64,000 nt of DNA from Mycobacterium attenuatum (GTDB taxonomy: Bacteria; Actinomycetota; Actinomycetes; Mycobacteriales; Mycobacteriaceae), in contig NZ_UPHT01000095.1 of assembly GCF_900566085.1 (NCBI RefSeq), positions 1-64,000 on the forward strand. The letters are read 5' to 3'. The position numbers and the translations under genes were made by a program. Shown in pieces: positions 54,869 through 64,000 of the stretch (positions are counted from its first letter, which is position 1; each line of letters begins with the position of its first letter). The notes beneath the pieces are model-generated. The model had not been told where the DNA came from, ran no database searches, and saw nothing but the letters and a program-made list of their open reading frames with translations.

Positions 54869-54881
54869 GCTTTAGAGCCTA
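54869..54881 (-). promoter_or_regulatory. Leaderless-type -10 element for dop
   Basis: On the minus strand TAGGCT (54876-54881), matching TANNNT, followed by seven bases and the ATG of dop. This predicts a message starting at the A of the ATG. Confidence 0.5.
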
Positions 54882-54896
54882 GGCCCGCCGACGATG

Positions 54897-54971
54897 CGGC
54901 CCGCGTAGCGGGCCGTTGAGGAGGCGGGCAATCGGGCTAGGCCGGGCGACGAGGCGGGCCGTTCACGGCCC
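54897..54971. repeat. Two GC-rich perfect hairpins upstream of dop
   Basis: CGGCCCGCgtaGCGGGCCG at 54897-54915 (8-base arms, 3-base loop) and GGGCCGTtcACGGCCC at 54956-54971 (7-base arms). Both are followed by the words CGTTGAGGAG. They lie in the 543-base gap between dop and the divergent DUF2314 gene. They could be terminator-like or protein-binding elements; the T-run of a classic terminator is absent. The remainder of the gap (54972-55411) shows no gene. Confidence 0.55.
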
Positions 54972-55411
54972 GTTGAGGAGACGCCCCCAGCCGCGCACAC
55001 AGCCCAGGGGACCCGGGGGCAGGGACAAGAACTTGTCAACGACGAGCCGATGAACCGGCCCCCTGACACCCAACCCACCCGTGTCCGGGCAAAGTTTGCC
55101 GAGACCTTTTCAGCAACGTTTCCGCACCGCTCGGAATTCCGTGGATCGCTAAGAACCAAACACGTTCGACTTCAACACTATTCGTGACAGACACTGAAGA
55201 GTTAGTCCGCAGCCAATTCTCATTGCTAGCGAAACCGCCAGTGCGCCTTATCAATCGACGTCGATTGCCACATGCGGTCGTGGTTGGTAGGGTCGCTTGC
55301 ACCCCCCACGCGCGAATGCGGAGCCGTCTCTATGATACGAAAATACCTGCACCCGTTGCCTTTTCCGATGACACAGCTGGGTTTGCGTTCTTTCGTCACA
55401 CCTGAGGACCA

Positions 55412-56692
55412 ATGATGAATTCGGATCCCTTTCAGCATTTCCTGATCCCCACCGACTTGATCCCCGCCGGGCCTCTCGTAGACGACCCAATCGTCTACAC
55501 ATTTGCGATCTACTACCTACCGATGCCATCGACCGACCCGATCGGCACGTTGGATGTACTGCTGGCCAACAAGTTCGAAGTACTTCACGTCGCGGATTTC
55601 ATCAGCGGAGATGAAAAAATTCCGACATTGCGCCCATGGCTAACCGTTGATCCGCGCAACGACTGCCCCCCGCCGAGTCCGGATTTCATTCAACTCGTCA
55701 ATCACGGAATGAGTCCCCAACAGGCAGCTGCTTTGCAGAACACCAAAGCTGCGTTAGTCCTCGACTTCATCTACACCGCGGAGCACACTTGGCATGGCCT
55801 GCGCGCTGCGCTGCAGCTAACGGGTCAGCTCGCAGCGGCGACCAGCGGCGTGATTTGGGATGACGAGAGCCGAGAGTTTTTCACTCCGGCGGCATGGAAT
55901 GAAACCAGGATCGATCGATGGAACGACGTCGTCCCCGAAATCGACGATCATACGACCATCCGCGCGTACGAGACCGGCGGCCAGATGATGCGGGCCGTCA
56001 CGCTCGGAATGCGGAAATTTGGACTTCCCGACGTCGTCGTCAACGGATTTCCCAGATCGGCGGGCGGCCTGATAGGCAACCTTGTCAGTGCGTTCTGCCA
56101 AGCGATCGCCGACGGACTGACTATCCAGCGTCACGGAGAATTCGACCTCGACATTCGCCGCATCAGACCCGATGCCACCGGTACGGCGCCGCTGACAGTG
56201 AAAATGGGTACGCACCAAGCCGGTGATCCCAACAACCGGTTGCTCGAAATCACCTTTGATCGCGGGACGGGCGACGATGTGCACACTCGGCGGCACGCGG
56301 TTCTGACCGCGGTGTTCGGATCCGGGTCGACGGTCGTCTCGACCACGCATGGCGATGCACTCAATGCCGCCAGCCAACAGGCCAGAACCAAGCTGCCGGT
56401 CTTGCGTGCCCTGTTCAACGACGGGCTGGCGCCCGGCGAGTGGCTGCAACTGAAGGCCCCGTTCGACGCCGCGGACGGAGTACGGGAGTGGATGTGGGTG
56501 GAGGTCACGAGCTGGACAGACGACGCCATCACCGGGTTCCTCGTCAACGGGCCGGCCAGCAACCTGGGCCTGCATGCCGGCCAGACCGTCGAGATCGCCG
56601 AATCGACGGTCTTCGACTACATGCACAAACGAAGCGACGGCGTCGTCGAGGGCAATGAGACCGAAAGACTGATTCGCAGCCGGCTGAACTAG
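55412..56692 (+). CDS. Hypothetical protein with C-terminal DUF2314-like domain
   Basis: A 426-residue soluble protein with no signal peptide. The N-terminal about 330 residues are unfamiliar (FQHFLIPTDLIPAGPLVDDP). The C-terminal about 90 contain EWMWVEVTSWTDDAITGFL and STVFDYMHKRSDGVVEGNE, resembling DUF2314, a small domain of unknown function common in bacterial toxin/immunity and accessory islands. It sits between dop and the Rv2113-like gene, which are direct neighbours in M. tuberculosis, so it looks inserted. GC content appears lower than in its neighbours. A GAGGA ribosome site precedes tandem ATGs. Confidence 0.7.
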   Translation: MMNSDPFQHFLIPTDLIPAGPLVDDPIVYTFAIYYLPMPSTDPIGTLDVLLANKFEVLHVADFISGDEKIPTLRPWLTVDPRNDCPPPSPDFIQLVNHGMSPQQAAALQNTKAALVLDFIYTAEHTWHGLRAALQLTGQLAAATSGVIWDDESREFFTPAAWNETRIDRWNDVVPEIDDHTTIRAYETGGQMMRAVTLGMRKFGLPDVVVNGFPRSAGGLIGNLVSAFCQAIADGLTIQRHGEFDLDIRRIRPDATGTAPLTVKMGTHQAGDPNNRLLEITFDRGTGDDVHTRRHAVLTAVFGSGSTVVSTTHGDALNAASQQARTKLPVLRALFNDGLAPGEWLQLKAPFDAADGVREWMWVEVTSWTDDAITGFLVNGPASNLGLHAGQTVEIAESTVFDYMHKRSDGVVEGNETERLIRSRLN

Positions 56693-56769
56693 GCCCCGGA
56701 AGATGCTCATCGCCACCACACCGGCGCGACGGCGCCGGCTCGCTTATCTGGGGACTAGGGTGAGCCGGC

Positions 56770-57957
56770 ATGGAACTCTCCCCGCGCCGCATGCGGGCGC
56801 GCCCGGCGCCGGCGACTGTCGCGGCTGAAAGCTGGTTCTTGCAGCGCGGGTTGCCGGCTGTGCTGACCAAGCGGTCCCGGTGGCGACGGCTGTGGTCCAG
56901 GTCGGCACCCGCGCTGGCCGCATACGCGGCGTTTCACTGCTGGACCTTCCCGTTGTTCCTGATCACCAACGGCGAAGACGTCAACATCGGCGAAAACCCG
57001 ACCGCACGAGACTGGGTCGTTCTGACGATCGTCGCGCTGGCTCCCGTTCTAATTGTCGGGGTCGGCTGGCTGGTGTCCCGAATGGCGGATAGCCGCCTGC
57101 GGGCGATCGCCGCCACCGTAGCGGTCAGCATCGTGGGCGTCGTGATCGTCGTCGAAACCGACCCGTCCCATCTGCCGGGCGCAGCCATCTTCGCGGCACT
57201 GGTGTTGCTTGTGACCGCCAGTGGTATCGGGTCGGTGGTCGGCTGGGCACTGCGCATCACCGTGTCGCAGGTTGCGACGATGGGCGCCCTGGCGGTGCGG
57301 GCGCTGCCGGTAGTACTGCTGACCACGTTGGTGTTCTTCAACGGCAACGTCTGGCTCATGGCCGCCACGATCGGCGCCGAGCGACTGGGGCTGGCCATTG
57401 CGTTTCTGCTCGGCATCGCCGCCGCATTCGTCGTCTCCGCCACCAGGGAGCGGGTCCGGCCCATGCTGCAGTCAGCCGCGGCGATGCCCAAAGACTGCGA
57501 CCGACTGGCCCACACACCATTTGCGACGTTGCCCGATTCTGCGGGCAGCCCCCCGCTGACCCGGGCCGAACGCGTCAACATGGTCTTCGTGCTGGCCGTC
57601 TCGCAGCTGGTGCAGATCATGGTGGTGGCACTGCTGACCGCGGTGATCTATGTGATTCTCGGGCTGATCGTGCTGAGTGCGGCGCTTTTGAACGAATGGA
57701 CCCGCGGCGCGCCCAGCAGCTCGACCCTGTTAGGACTGACGTTTCCGGTGCCGGATTCGCTGATCCACCTGTGCCTGTTCTTGGGCGCGTTGACCTTCAT
57801 GTACATCAGTGCCCGCGCGGTCGACGATGACGAATATCGCAGCACATTCGTCGATCCGCTGATCGACGATCTGCATGCCACGCTGATCGCACGCAACCGA
57901 TACCACGCCAGCATCGGCGGCAACCCTCGTATTGACGCCGCTGAGCACAGTGATTAA
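56770..57957 (+). CDS. Integral membrane protein, Rv2113-like
   Basis: 395 residues with about eight hydrophobic segments spread from residue 55 to 355 and a hydrophilic N-terminal arm. Order and sequence fit the Rv2113 position between dop and mpa. Function is unknown. A TAGGGT hexamer ends eight bases before the ATG, so transcription may start at or next to the start codon. It is followed nine bases later by the Rv2114-like gene, making a two-gene unit. Confidence 0.85.
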   Translation: MELSPRRMRARPAPATVAAESWFLQRGLPAVLTKRSRWRRLWSRSAPALAAYAAFHCWTFPLFLITNGEDVNIGENPTARDWVVLTIVALAPVLIVGVGWLVSRMADSRLRAIAATVAVSIVGVVIVVETDPSHLPGAAIFAALVLLVTASGIGSVVGWALRITVSQVATMGALAVRALPVVLLTTLVFFNGNVWLMAATIGAERLGLAIAFLLGIAAAFVVSATRERVRPMLQSAAAMPKDCDRLAHTPFATLPDSAGSPPLTRAERVNMVFVLAVSQLVQIMVVALLTAVIYVILGLIVLSAALLNEWTRGAPSSSTLLGLTFPVPDSLIHLCLFLGALTFMYISARAVDDDEYRSTFVDPLIDDLHATLIARNRYHASIGGNPRIDAAEHSD

Positions 57958-57966
57958 TTTCGCCTG

Positions 57967-58611
57967 ATGTCTATCACCGAAGACGGAGCAGTCGTATCGG
58001 AACCACCCGCCGACCTGTCCGGGAAGCGTTACGGCGAAGTGCTTCTGGTCACCCCGGGCGAGGCGGGCCCGCAAGCGACGGTCTACAACAGCTTCCCGCT
58101 CAACGACTGTCCCGCCGACCTGTGGTCGGCACTCGACCCGAAGGCGATCGCTACCGAACACGGTGCTGCGGCCGCGTTGCTCAACGGTCCGCGCTACTGG
58201 CTGATGAACGCTATCGAAAAAGTGCCCCAGGGCCCGCCGGTGATCAAGAGCTTCGGCGGGATCGACATGCTCTGCCAGGCCACGGTGTTGTTGTCGTCGA
58301 TGAGCCCCGCGCCGTACACCGTCAACCAGGTCAGCCGCAATACCGTCTTTATCTTCAACGCCGGCGAAGAGATCTACGAACTGCGCGACCCACAAGGTCA
58401 GCGCTGGGTCATGCAAACGTGGAGCCAGGTGGTCGACCCCAACCTGTCCAGAGCCGACCTGCCCAAGCTCGCGGACCGGCTGAGCCTGCCCAGCGGGTGG
58501 ACCTATCAGCCGCGCAAACTCACCGACGAGCTGCGTATCGACACCACCGCCCGCGCAGCCCGCGTCCTGCAGGACGAACTCGCCAACAGCTATTCGCTGG
58601 TGATGGCCTGA
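57967..58611 (+). CDS. Conserved actinobacterial protein, Rv2114-like
   Basis: 214 residues, soluble, without recognised catalytic motifs. The sequence (GKRYGEVLLVTPGEAGPQATVYNSFPLNDCP; INQVSRNTVFIFNAGEEIYELRDPQG-type core) marks a family conserved beside the proteasome ATPase gene in mycobacteria; members act in no known pathway that I can name. It is probably co-transcribed with the membrane protein gene upstream and converges on mpa four bases away. Confidence 0.8.
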   Translation: MSITEDGAVVSEPPADLSGKRYGEVLLVTPGEAGPQATVYNSFPLNDCPADLWSALDPKAIATEHGAAAALLNGPRYWLMNAIEKVPQGPPVIKSFGGIDMLCQATVLLSSMSPAPYTVNQVSRNTVFIFNAGEEIYELRDPQGQRWVMQTWSQVVDPNLSRADLPKLADRLSLPSGWTYQPRKLTDELRIDTTARAARVLQDELANSYSLVMA

Positions 58612-58615
58612 ACCG

Positions 58616-60445
58616 CTACAGGTACTGACCCAGGTTGGACTCGGTGTCGATGGCCCGGCTGGCGCTCGACGACTTGCCGGTGACCAGGGTGCGGATGTAG
58701 ACGATCCGCTCGCCCTTCTTGCCCGAAATCCGCGCCCAGTCATCGGGGTTGGTGGTGTTGGGCAGGTCCTCGTTCTCGGCGAACTCGTCGACGATCGAGT
58801 CGAGCAGGTGCTGGATGCGCAGACCCGGCTGGCCCGTCTCCAGCACCGACTTGATCGCGTTCTTCTTGGCCCGGTCGACGACGTTTTGGATCATCGCCCC
58901 GGAGTTGAAGTCCTTGAAGTACATGACTTCCTTGTCACCGTTGGCATAGGTGACCTCCAGGAACCGGTTGTCGTCGATCTCGGCGTACATGCGCTCGACG
59001 ACCTTTTCGATCATCGCCTTGATGCAGACGGTGCGATCACCGCCGAACTCGGCGAGGTCGTCGGCGTGCAGCGGCAATTCCTCGGTGAGGTACTTCGAGA
59101 AAATGTCCTGCGCCGCTTCGGCATCCGGGCGTTCGATCTTGATTTTCACGTCCAGGCGTCCGGGTCGCAGGATCGCCGGGTCGATCATGTCCTCGCGGTT
59201 GGAGGCGCCGATCACGATGACGTTCTCCAGCCCCTCCACCCCGTCGATCTCGGAGAGCAGCTGCGGAACCACCGTCGTCTCGACATCCGAGGAGACCCCG
59301 GTGCCGCGGGTGCGGAAGATGGAGTCCATCTCGTCGAAGAACACGATCACCGGCGTTCCTTCCGACGCCTTTTCGCGGGCGCGCTGGAAGATCAGCCGGA
59401 TGTGGCGCTCGGTCTCGCCGACGAACTTGTTCAGCAGCTCGGGGCCCTTGATGTTGAGGAAGTACGACTTGGCCTCGCGGGCATCGTCGCCGCGAACCTC
59501 GGCCATCTTCTTGGCCAGTGAATTGGCCACCGCCTTGGCGATCAGCGTCTTCCCGCAGCCGGGCGGGCCGTAGAGCAACACACCCTTGGGCGGGCGCAGC
59601 GCGTACTCGCGGTACAACTCCTTGTGCAAGAAGGGCAGTTCCACGGCGTCGCGGATCTGCTCGATCTGGCGAGTCAGGCCACCGATGTCCTCGTAGCTGA
59701 CATCCGGCACCTCTTCCAGCACCAGGTCCTCGACCTCGGCCTTGGGAATGCGCTCGAAGGCGTATCCGGCTTTGGTGTCGACCAGCAGCGAGTCACCGGG
59801 CCGCAGCTTGCGCGGGCGGGTGTCGTCGTTGAGAGCGTCGGGAACGCCGTCGGGCAGGTCCTCGGCAACCAGCGGCTCGGCCAACCACACGATGCGTTCC
59901 TCATCAGCGTGACCGACCACCAGAGCCCGATTACCATCGGCGAGGATTTCGCGCAACGTGGAGATTTCGCCCACCGATTCGAACTTGCCGGCCTCCACGA
60001 CCGTCAGCGCCTCGTTGAGCCGGACCGTTTGGCCCTTCTTGAGCAACTGGGCGTCGATGTTCGGAGAACATGTCAGGCGCATCTTGCGGCCCGATGTGAA
60101 GACGTCGACCGTGTCGTCATCATGGGCGGCCAACAACACGCCGTAACCGCTGGGCGGCTGCCCGAGGCGGTCAACCTCCTCACGCAGTGCCAGCAATTGC
60201 TGGCGAGCTTCTTTAAGAGTTTCCATTAATTTCGAATTGCGCGCGGCAAGGGAGTCGATACGGGCTTCCAGCTGATGCACATCGCGCGCGGATCGCGAGG
60301 GGCCCTGCTGCGCCAGCGCGTTCTCCAGTTGCTCGCGCAGCAGCGCGGCTTCCCGCCGCAGCTCTTCCAGTTCGACAGCATCGATGCTGGGCAGGGGCAT
60401 ATCGCGGGGTGTCCCAAAAGCTTCAGAACGCTCTGATTCAGCCAT
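58616..60445 (-). CDS. mpa: Mycobacterial proteasome ATPase Mpa (ARC)
   Basis: 609 residues from the ATG at 60445, the length I recall for M. tuberculosis Mpa. An N-terminal coiled coil (about 27-95, [19 protein letters not shown]) binds Pup; two OB-type subdomains follow. The AAA+ module has Walker A GPPGCGKT and Walker [11 protein letters not shown]. The C-terminus LGQYL carries the penultimate Tyr needed for docking on the 20S core. It unfolds pupylated proteins and feeds them to PrcBA. A strong AAAGGAGG site lies just before the ATG; the frame extends upstream but is not family-like there. Confidence 0.96.
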   Translation of the reverse strand: MAESERSEAFGTPRDMPLPSIDAVELEELRREAALLREQLENALAQQGPSRSARDVHQLEARIDSLAARNSKLMETLKEARQQLLALREEVDRLGQPPSGYGVLLAAHDDDTVDVFTSGRKMRLTCSPNIDAQLLKKGQTVRLNEALTVVEAGKFESVGEISTLREILADGNRALVVGHADEERIVWLAEPLVAEDLPDGVPDALNDDTRPRKLRPGDSLLVDTKAGYAFERIPKAEVEDLVLEEVPDVSYEDIGGLTRQIEQIRDAVELPFLHKELYREYALRPPKGVLLYGPPGCGKTLIAKAVANSLAKKMAEVRGDDAREAKSYFLNIKGPELLNKFVGETERHIRLIFQRAREKASEGTPVIVFFDEMDSIFRTRGTGVSSDVETTVVPQLLSEIDGVEGLENVIVIGASNREDMIDPAILRPGRLDVKIKIERPDAEAAQDIFSKYLTEELPLHADDLAEFGGDRTVCIKAMIEKVVERMYAEIDDNRFLEVTYANGDKEVMYFKDFNSGAMIQNVVDRAKKNAIKSVLETGQPGLRIQHLLDSIVDEFAENEDLPNTTNPDDWARISGKKGERIVYIRTLVTGKSSSASRAIDTESNLGQYL

Positions 60446-60535
60446 GTTGCCCTCCTTTCCCGCACCAGAGCGGTGCGGCGGATACCTCAACGCTACCGGC
60501 CATCGCGGATTCATGTGCGGAACCAAATGCCGCCG

Positions 60536-60553
60536 GAAATAACATGTTGTTTC
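60536..60553. promoter_or_regulatory. Near-palindrome GAAATAACATGTTGTTTC between mpa and lppK
   Basis: An 18-base imperfect dyad centred on ACATGT in the 302-base divergent gap between mpa and the lipoprotein gene (60446-60747). It may be a regulator site for either gene. Nothing else supportable lies in this gap. Confidence 0.3.
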
Positions 60554-60747
60554 GCGCTGGTAATCTCGGCTTCCACTCGGCCCGATCGAAAGGAGCGCCG
60601 CGACCGTGAAATCCCTCGCCACAGCCGCTGCGCCCCGCGCCCGGAACGATGCGGAGGCCGATGGTGTGATGTCGAGTGCAGTGTCGGTCTGCTTGCCGGG
60701 ACCACCACGGCCCGCTGTGAACCGCCGATAGCCGAGCCTGCCGCTGG

Positions 60748-61398
60748 ATGCAACGCCACCTGTACGCAGCCGTGACCCTGGTCGTCAGCGCCGTCGCCCT
60801 CGCGGTGTCGGTGCTCTCCGGGTGTTCGCGGCATGCGTCCACGACGTCGCCCATCGCCTCGGCGCCGTCGGCCACTTCGAGTTCCGTCGCGCCGATACCC
60901 ACCACTGCCCTACCTTCCCCCGACGCCTTGATCGACGTGCTGTCGCGGCTGGCTGATCCCGCGGTAGCCGGAGCCGACAAGGCAAACCTCATCGAGGGGG
61001 CAACACCGGAGACGGCCGCCGCCCTGGACCGGTTCACCACCGCCGCGCGGGACGGCGGCTACCTGCCACTGAATTTCGCGGCAAGCAGCCTCGCGTGGTC
61101 GGATGTGAACCCGCCCGACGTGACGGCCACCATCGTCGTCACCACAGCCAAACCCGACAATCACGAGTTCACCTTCCCGATGGAGTTCAAACCCAGCCAG
61201 GGCGGTTGGCAGCTTTCCCGGCGAACCGCAGAGATGTTGTTGGCGCTCAGCAGTTCTCGAGTTTCATCGCCTGCTTCCAGCCCCGCGCCCGGTCCGAACC
61301 CGGAGCCGGGCCCGTCCCCCACTCCAAACCCGGAGCCAGGTCCCGCTCCGCCCCCGGAAACGAGCGTCCCGTCTCCGACCCCGACCCCGCCCGGCTGA
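60748..61398 (+). CDS. lppK: Lipoprotein LppK
   Basis: 216 residues with a hydrophobic signal segment and lipobox LSGC ([11 protein letters not shown]), so lipid-modified and exported. The core ([41 protein letters not shown]) matches the low-molecular-weight lipoprotein family of Rv2116. The C-terminus is a Pro/Ser/Glu repeat region ([19 protein letters not shown]), probably spanning the cell wall. Function unknown. The next gene follows after six bases. Confidence 0.88.
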   Translation: MQRHLYAAVTLVVSAVALAVSVLSGCSRHASTTSPIASAPSATSSSVAPIPTTALPSPDALIDVLSRLADPAVAGADKANLIEGATPETAAALDRFTTAARDGGYLPLNFAASSLAWSDVNPPDVTATIVVTTAKPDNHEFTFPMEFKPSQGGWQLSRRTAEMLLALSSSRVSSPASSPAPGPNPEPGPSPTPNPEPGPAPPPETSVPSPTPTPPG

Positions 61399-61404
61399 GC
61401 GCGG

Positions 61405-61698
61405 ATGTGGATCGGCTGGCTCGAATTCGACGTGCTGCTGGGCGACGTGCGATCACTGAAACAAAAGCGGTCGGTCGTTCGTCCCGTTGTGGCCGAGTTG
61501 CAACGCAAGTTCAGCGTGTCGGCCGCCGAGACGGGCTGGCGAGATCGCTACCGGCGCGCCGGCATCGGAGTGGCCATGGTGTCGGGCGACCGCAGCCACG
61601 CCGTCGATGTCCTCGACGCGGCCGAACGGCTGGTGGCCGCACACCCCGAGTTGGAGCTGCTGTCAGTGCGCCGGGGTCTGCACCGCAGTGACGATTAG
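61405..61698 (+). CDS. DUF503 family protein, Rv2117-like
   Basis: 97 residues, complete DUF503 domain: WLEFDVLLGDVRSLKQKRSVVRP at the front and a central AGIGVAMVSGDRSHAVDVLD segment. The family is a small ferredoxin-like fold of unknown function, widespread in bacteria. It is linked with lppK in one probable transcript and converges on trmI, 17 bases away. Confidence 0.88.
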   Translation: MWIGWLEFDVLLGDVRSLKQKRSVVRPVVAELQRKFSVSAAETGWRDRYRRAGIGVAMVSGDRSHAVDVLDAAERLVAAHPELELLSVRRGLHRSDD

Positions 61699-61715
61699 CA
61701 CGACGACGTGCAGCG

Positions 61716-62618
<903 letters not shown>

Positions 62619-62631
62619 TTAGGCTGCGAGC
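62619..62631 (+). promoter_or_regulatory. -10 element close to the start of the RecB-like gene
   Basis: TAGGCT (62620-62625), matching TANNNT, followed by six bases and then the ATG at 62632, compatible with a leaderless or near-leaderless transcript. Confidence 0.4.
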
Positions 62632-63501
62632 ATGACGGACCAGCTGGCACCCCGCGCGGATCTGGGGATCCGGCCGGCGCTGTCGCCGTCACGCGCGGCC
62701 GATTTCAAGCAATGCCCGCTGCTGTACCGGTTCCGGGCGATCGACCGGCTGCCCGAAGCCCCATCCGCGCCGCAGCTGCGCGGATCGGTCGTGCACGCCG
62801 CACTCGAACAGCTCTACGCCCTGCCCGCGGTGCAGCGCGTCCCGGAGACCGCGCGGTCGCTTGTCGAGTCGGCCTGGGAGCAGGTGATCGCCCGCGAGCC
62901 CGACCTGGCCGGTGGCCTGCAACCACAGGAACTGCTCAATGAGGCACGCGACTTGCTGTCGGGGTACTACCGGCTGGAAGACCCGACACGATTCGACCCG
63001 CAAAGCTGCGAGCAACGCGTCGAGGTGGAGTTGGCCGACGGCACGCTGTTGCGCGGCTACATCGACCGGATCGACGTCGCCGCCACCGGCGAGTTGCGGG
63101 TGGTCGACTACAAGACGGGTAAGGCGCCGCCGGCCGCGCGAGCACTGGCCGAGTTCAAGGCACTGTTCCAGATGAAGTTCTACGGCGTGGCGCTGTTTCG
63201 GTCGCGTGGCGTGCCGCCCGCCCGGCTGCGACTCATCTACCTGGCCGACGGCCAGGTGCTGGACTACTCGCCGGACCGGGACGAGCTGCTGCGTTTCGAG
63301 AAGACGTTGATGGCGATCTGGCGTGCGATCCAATCCGCGGGCAAGTCAGGAGATTTCCGCCCGAATCCGTCCCGGCTGTGCGATTGGTGTCTGCACCAGG
63401 CGCATTGCCCGGCCTTCGGCGGGACGCCGCCGCCATACCCTGGTTGGCCGAATCATCCGGGTGCCGATACCGTTTCGCGCCCTAGCGAACCGGCGGCATG
63501 A
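62632..63501 (+). CDS. RecB-family (PD-(D/E)XK) exonuclease with C-terminal Cys cluster
   Basis: 289 residues. It opens LSPSRAADFKQCPLLYRFR and carries the nuclease core GYIDRIDVAA...VDYKTGKAP, containing the Asp and the D-YKTGK motif of the Cas4/AddB/RecB nuclease group. The C-terminus has LCDWCLHQAHCPAF, three Cys that together with the Cys of the N-terminal KQCPLLYRF could hold a 4Fe-4S cluster, as in AddB and Cas4. Probably acts in DNA repair. It matches the Rv2119 position. No CRISPR array or other cas gene is nearby. Its stop overlaps the start of the next gene (ATGA). Confidence 0.85.
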   Translation: MTDQLAPRADLGIRPALSPSRAADFKQCPLLYRFRAIDRLPEAPSAPQLRGSVVHAALEQLYALPAVQRVPETARSLVESAWEQVIAREPDLAGGLQPQELLNEARDLLSGYYRLEDPTRFDPQSCEQRVEVELADGTLLRGYIDRIDVAATGELRVVDYKTGKAPPAARALAEFKALFQMKFYGVALFRSRGVPPARLRLIYLADGQVLDYSPDRDELLRFEKTLMAIWRAIQSAGKSGDFRPNPSRLCDWCLHQAHCPAFGGTPPPYPGWPNHPGADTVSRPSEPAA

Positions 63502-64000
63502 ACGGTTGCTTCTACCGTCGCCTCGGCGACGAAGGTGAATATCTGCTCTTCGACTCCACCGACTACACGCGAAGCAACTGGAATCCCGAAATCCAGCATG
63601 GCTCACCCCCGTTGGCGCTTCTGACAAAGCTGATCGAAGAGGTGTCCGCGAACTCGGGACTGCGGATCGGCAGGCTGGGCCTCGACATTCTCGGGGCCAT
63701 CCCGGTGGCTCCAGTGCGTGCCCGAGCTTGGGTGGAACGCCCTGGGTCGCGGGTCTGCCTGACAGTCGCCGAGCTGCGCGCCGATCGCGAGGACGGATCC
63801 ACCCGGGCGGTGGCCCGGGTGGCGGCATGGCTGATGGCGGTCAGTGACACCGCCGACGTCGCATCAGAGCGGTATCCGCCGGTGGTGGAAGCATCCGCCG
63901 AGCCCCTTCCGGCCGTCTTCGCCGATGCTGGCGGCTATTTCGATGCGATCAACTGGCGCCCCCAACAGTCCGGCGGGCAATCGGGGGCCGTGTCCTGGTT
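63498..64000 (+). CDS. Acyl-CoA thioesterase-like protein, cut by the window end
   Basis: Begins MNGCFYRRLGDEGEYLLFDSTDYTRSNW at 63498 in an ATGA overlap with the RecB-like gene and remains open to the end of the window (at least 167 residues). The pattern WNPEIQHGSPPLALLTKLIE and RIGRLGLDILGAIPVAPVRARAWVERPG is that of the thioesterase-like (TesB/hot-dog, 4HBT_3-type) superfamily, with the N-terminal hot-dog repeat complete. It probably hydrolyses an acyl-CoA. The C-terminal half is not in the window. Confidence 0.75.
   Translation, partial: MNGCFYRRLGDEGEYLLFDSTDYTRSNWNPEIQHGSPPLALLTKLIEEVSANSGLRIGRLGLDILGAIPVAPVRARAWVERPGSRVCLTVAELRADREDGSTRAVARVAAWLMAVSDTADVASERYPPVVEASAEPLPAVFADAGGYFDAINWRPQQSGGQSGAVSW

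Noticed and set aside
62632..63501. Cas4 assignment for the RecB-like nuclease
   Set aside because: It has the shared fold and Cys cluster, but the position matches the conserved Rv2119 gene and no CRISPR components exist in the window.

Overview
The window is a 64-kb, high-GC segment of a mycobacterial chromosome, probably from a slow-growing non-tuberculous species. The evidence is near-complete gene-order and protein similarity to the Mycobacterium tuberculosis Rv2089c-Rv2119 neighbourhood: pepE, 5'-3' exonuclease, helY, tatC, tatA, pafC, pafB, pafA, then prcA, prcB, pup, dop, Rv2113/Rv2114-like genes, mpa, lppK, DUF503, trmI and a RecB-like nuclease. These family assignments are from memory of the proteins, not from a database search.

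Layout. (1) 1-7.4 kb is an accessory region of lower GC. It holds type VII secretion-like genes (EspC/DUF2580-like and WXG100-like proteins, the latter with a frameshift), small genes placed like immunity genes, and a decayed tandem duplication of a DUF1023 alpha/beta-hydrolase plus lipoprotein pair. (2) 7.4-20.2 kb is the conserved block from a large esterase through pepE, exonuclease, helY, tatCA and pafCBA. (3) 20.2-21.1 kb is a non-coding stretch of degenerate repeats. (4) 21.1-51.3 kb is a large hybrid NRPS-PKS biosynthetic cluster lying between pafA and prcA. (5) 51.4-64 kb is the rest of the Pup-proteasome system (prcA, prcB, pup, dop, mpa) with its usual neighbours and one accessory DUF2314 gene.

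The cluster is the main point of interest. Eight minus-strand genes (49.66 down to 26.80 kb) are packed with stop/start overlaps or gaps of at most 12 bases and look like one operon. They are followed by a plus-strand MFS exporter and a final minus-strand NRPS; a CPA2-type antiporter gene diverges from the upstream end. The enzymes read as an assembly line: loading protein (acyl-AMP ligase-KR-ACP), PKS module (KS-AT-KR-ACP), a 2764-residue hybrid (KS-ACP-aminotransferase-luciferase-like monooxygenase-C-A-PCP), and a terminal C-A-PCP-TE. Tailoring proteins are a PhyH-type hydroxylase with an intact HxD motif, a SyrB2-like protein whose carboxylate ligand is replaced (HQV), and a fused type II thioesterase-TauD/SyrP-like oxygenase. 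There is also an ATP-grasp-like protein and a condensation-like protein with a ruined active site.

Inferred product logic: the KS-ACP-AMT-MOX arrangement matches cyanobacterial microginin/puwainaphycin-type systems that make 3-amino-2-hydroxy acyl units. The hybrid A domain has an Asp-like specificity code (DLSKIGHVGK), and the SyrP-like oxygenase suggests beta-hydroxylation of that Asp. The predicted product is a short lipo- or acyl-peptide with an alpha-hydroxy-beta-amino acyl unit joined to (hydroxy)Asp and one further residue, possibly halogenated. I know of no described mycobacterial compound of this kind, but I could not search.

No tRNA, rRNA, CRISPR array or intact insertion sequence was recognised. 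The first 165 bases hold no gene I can support.
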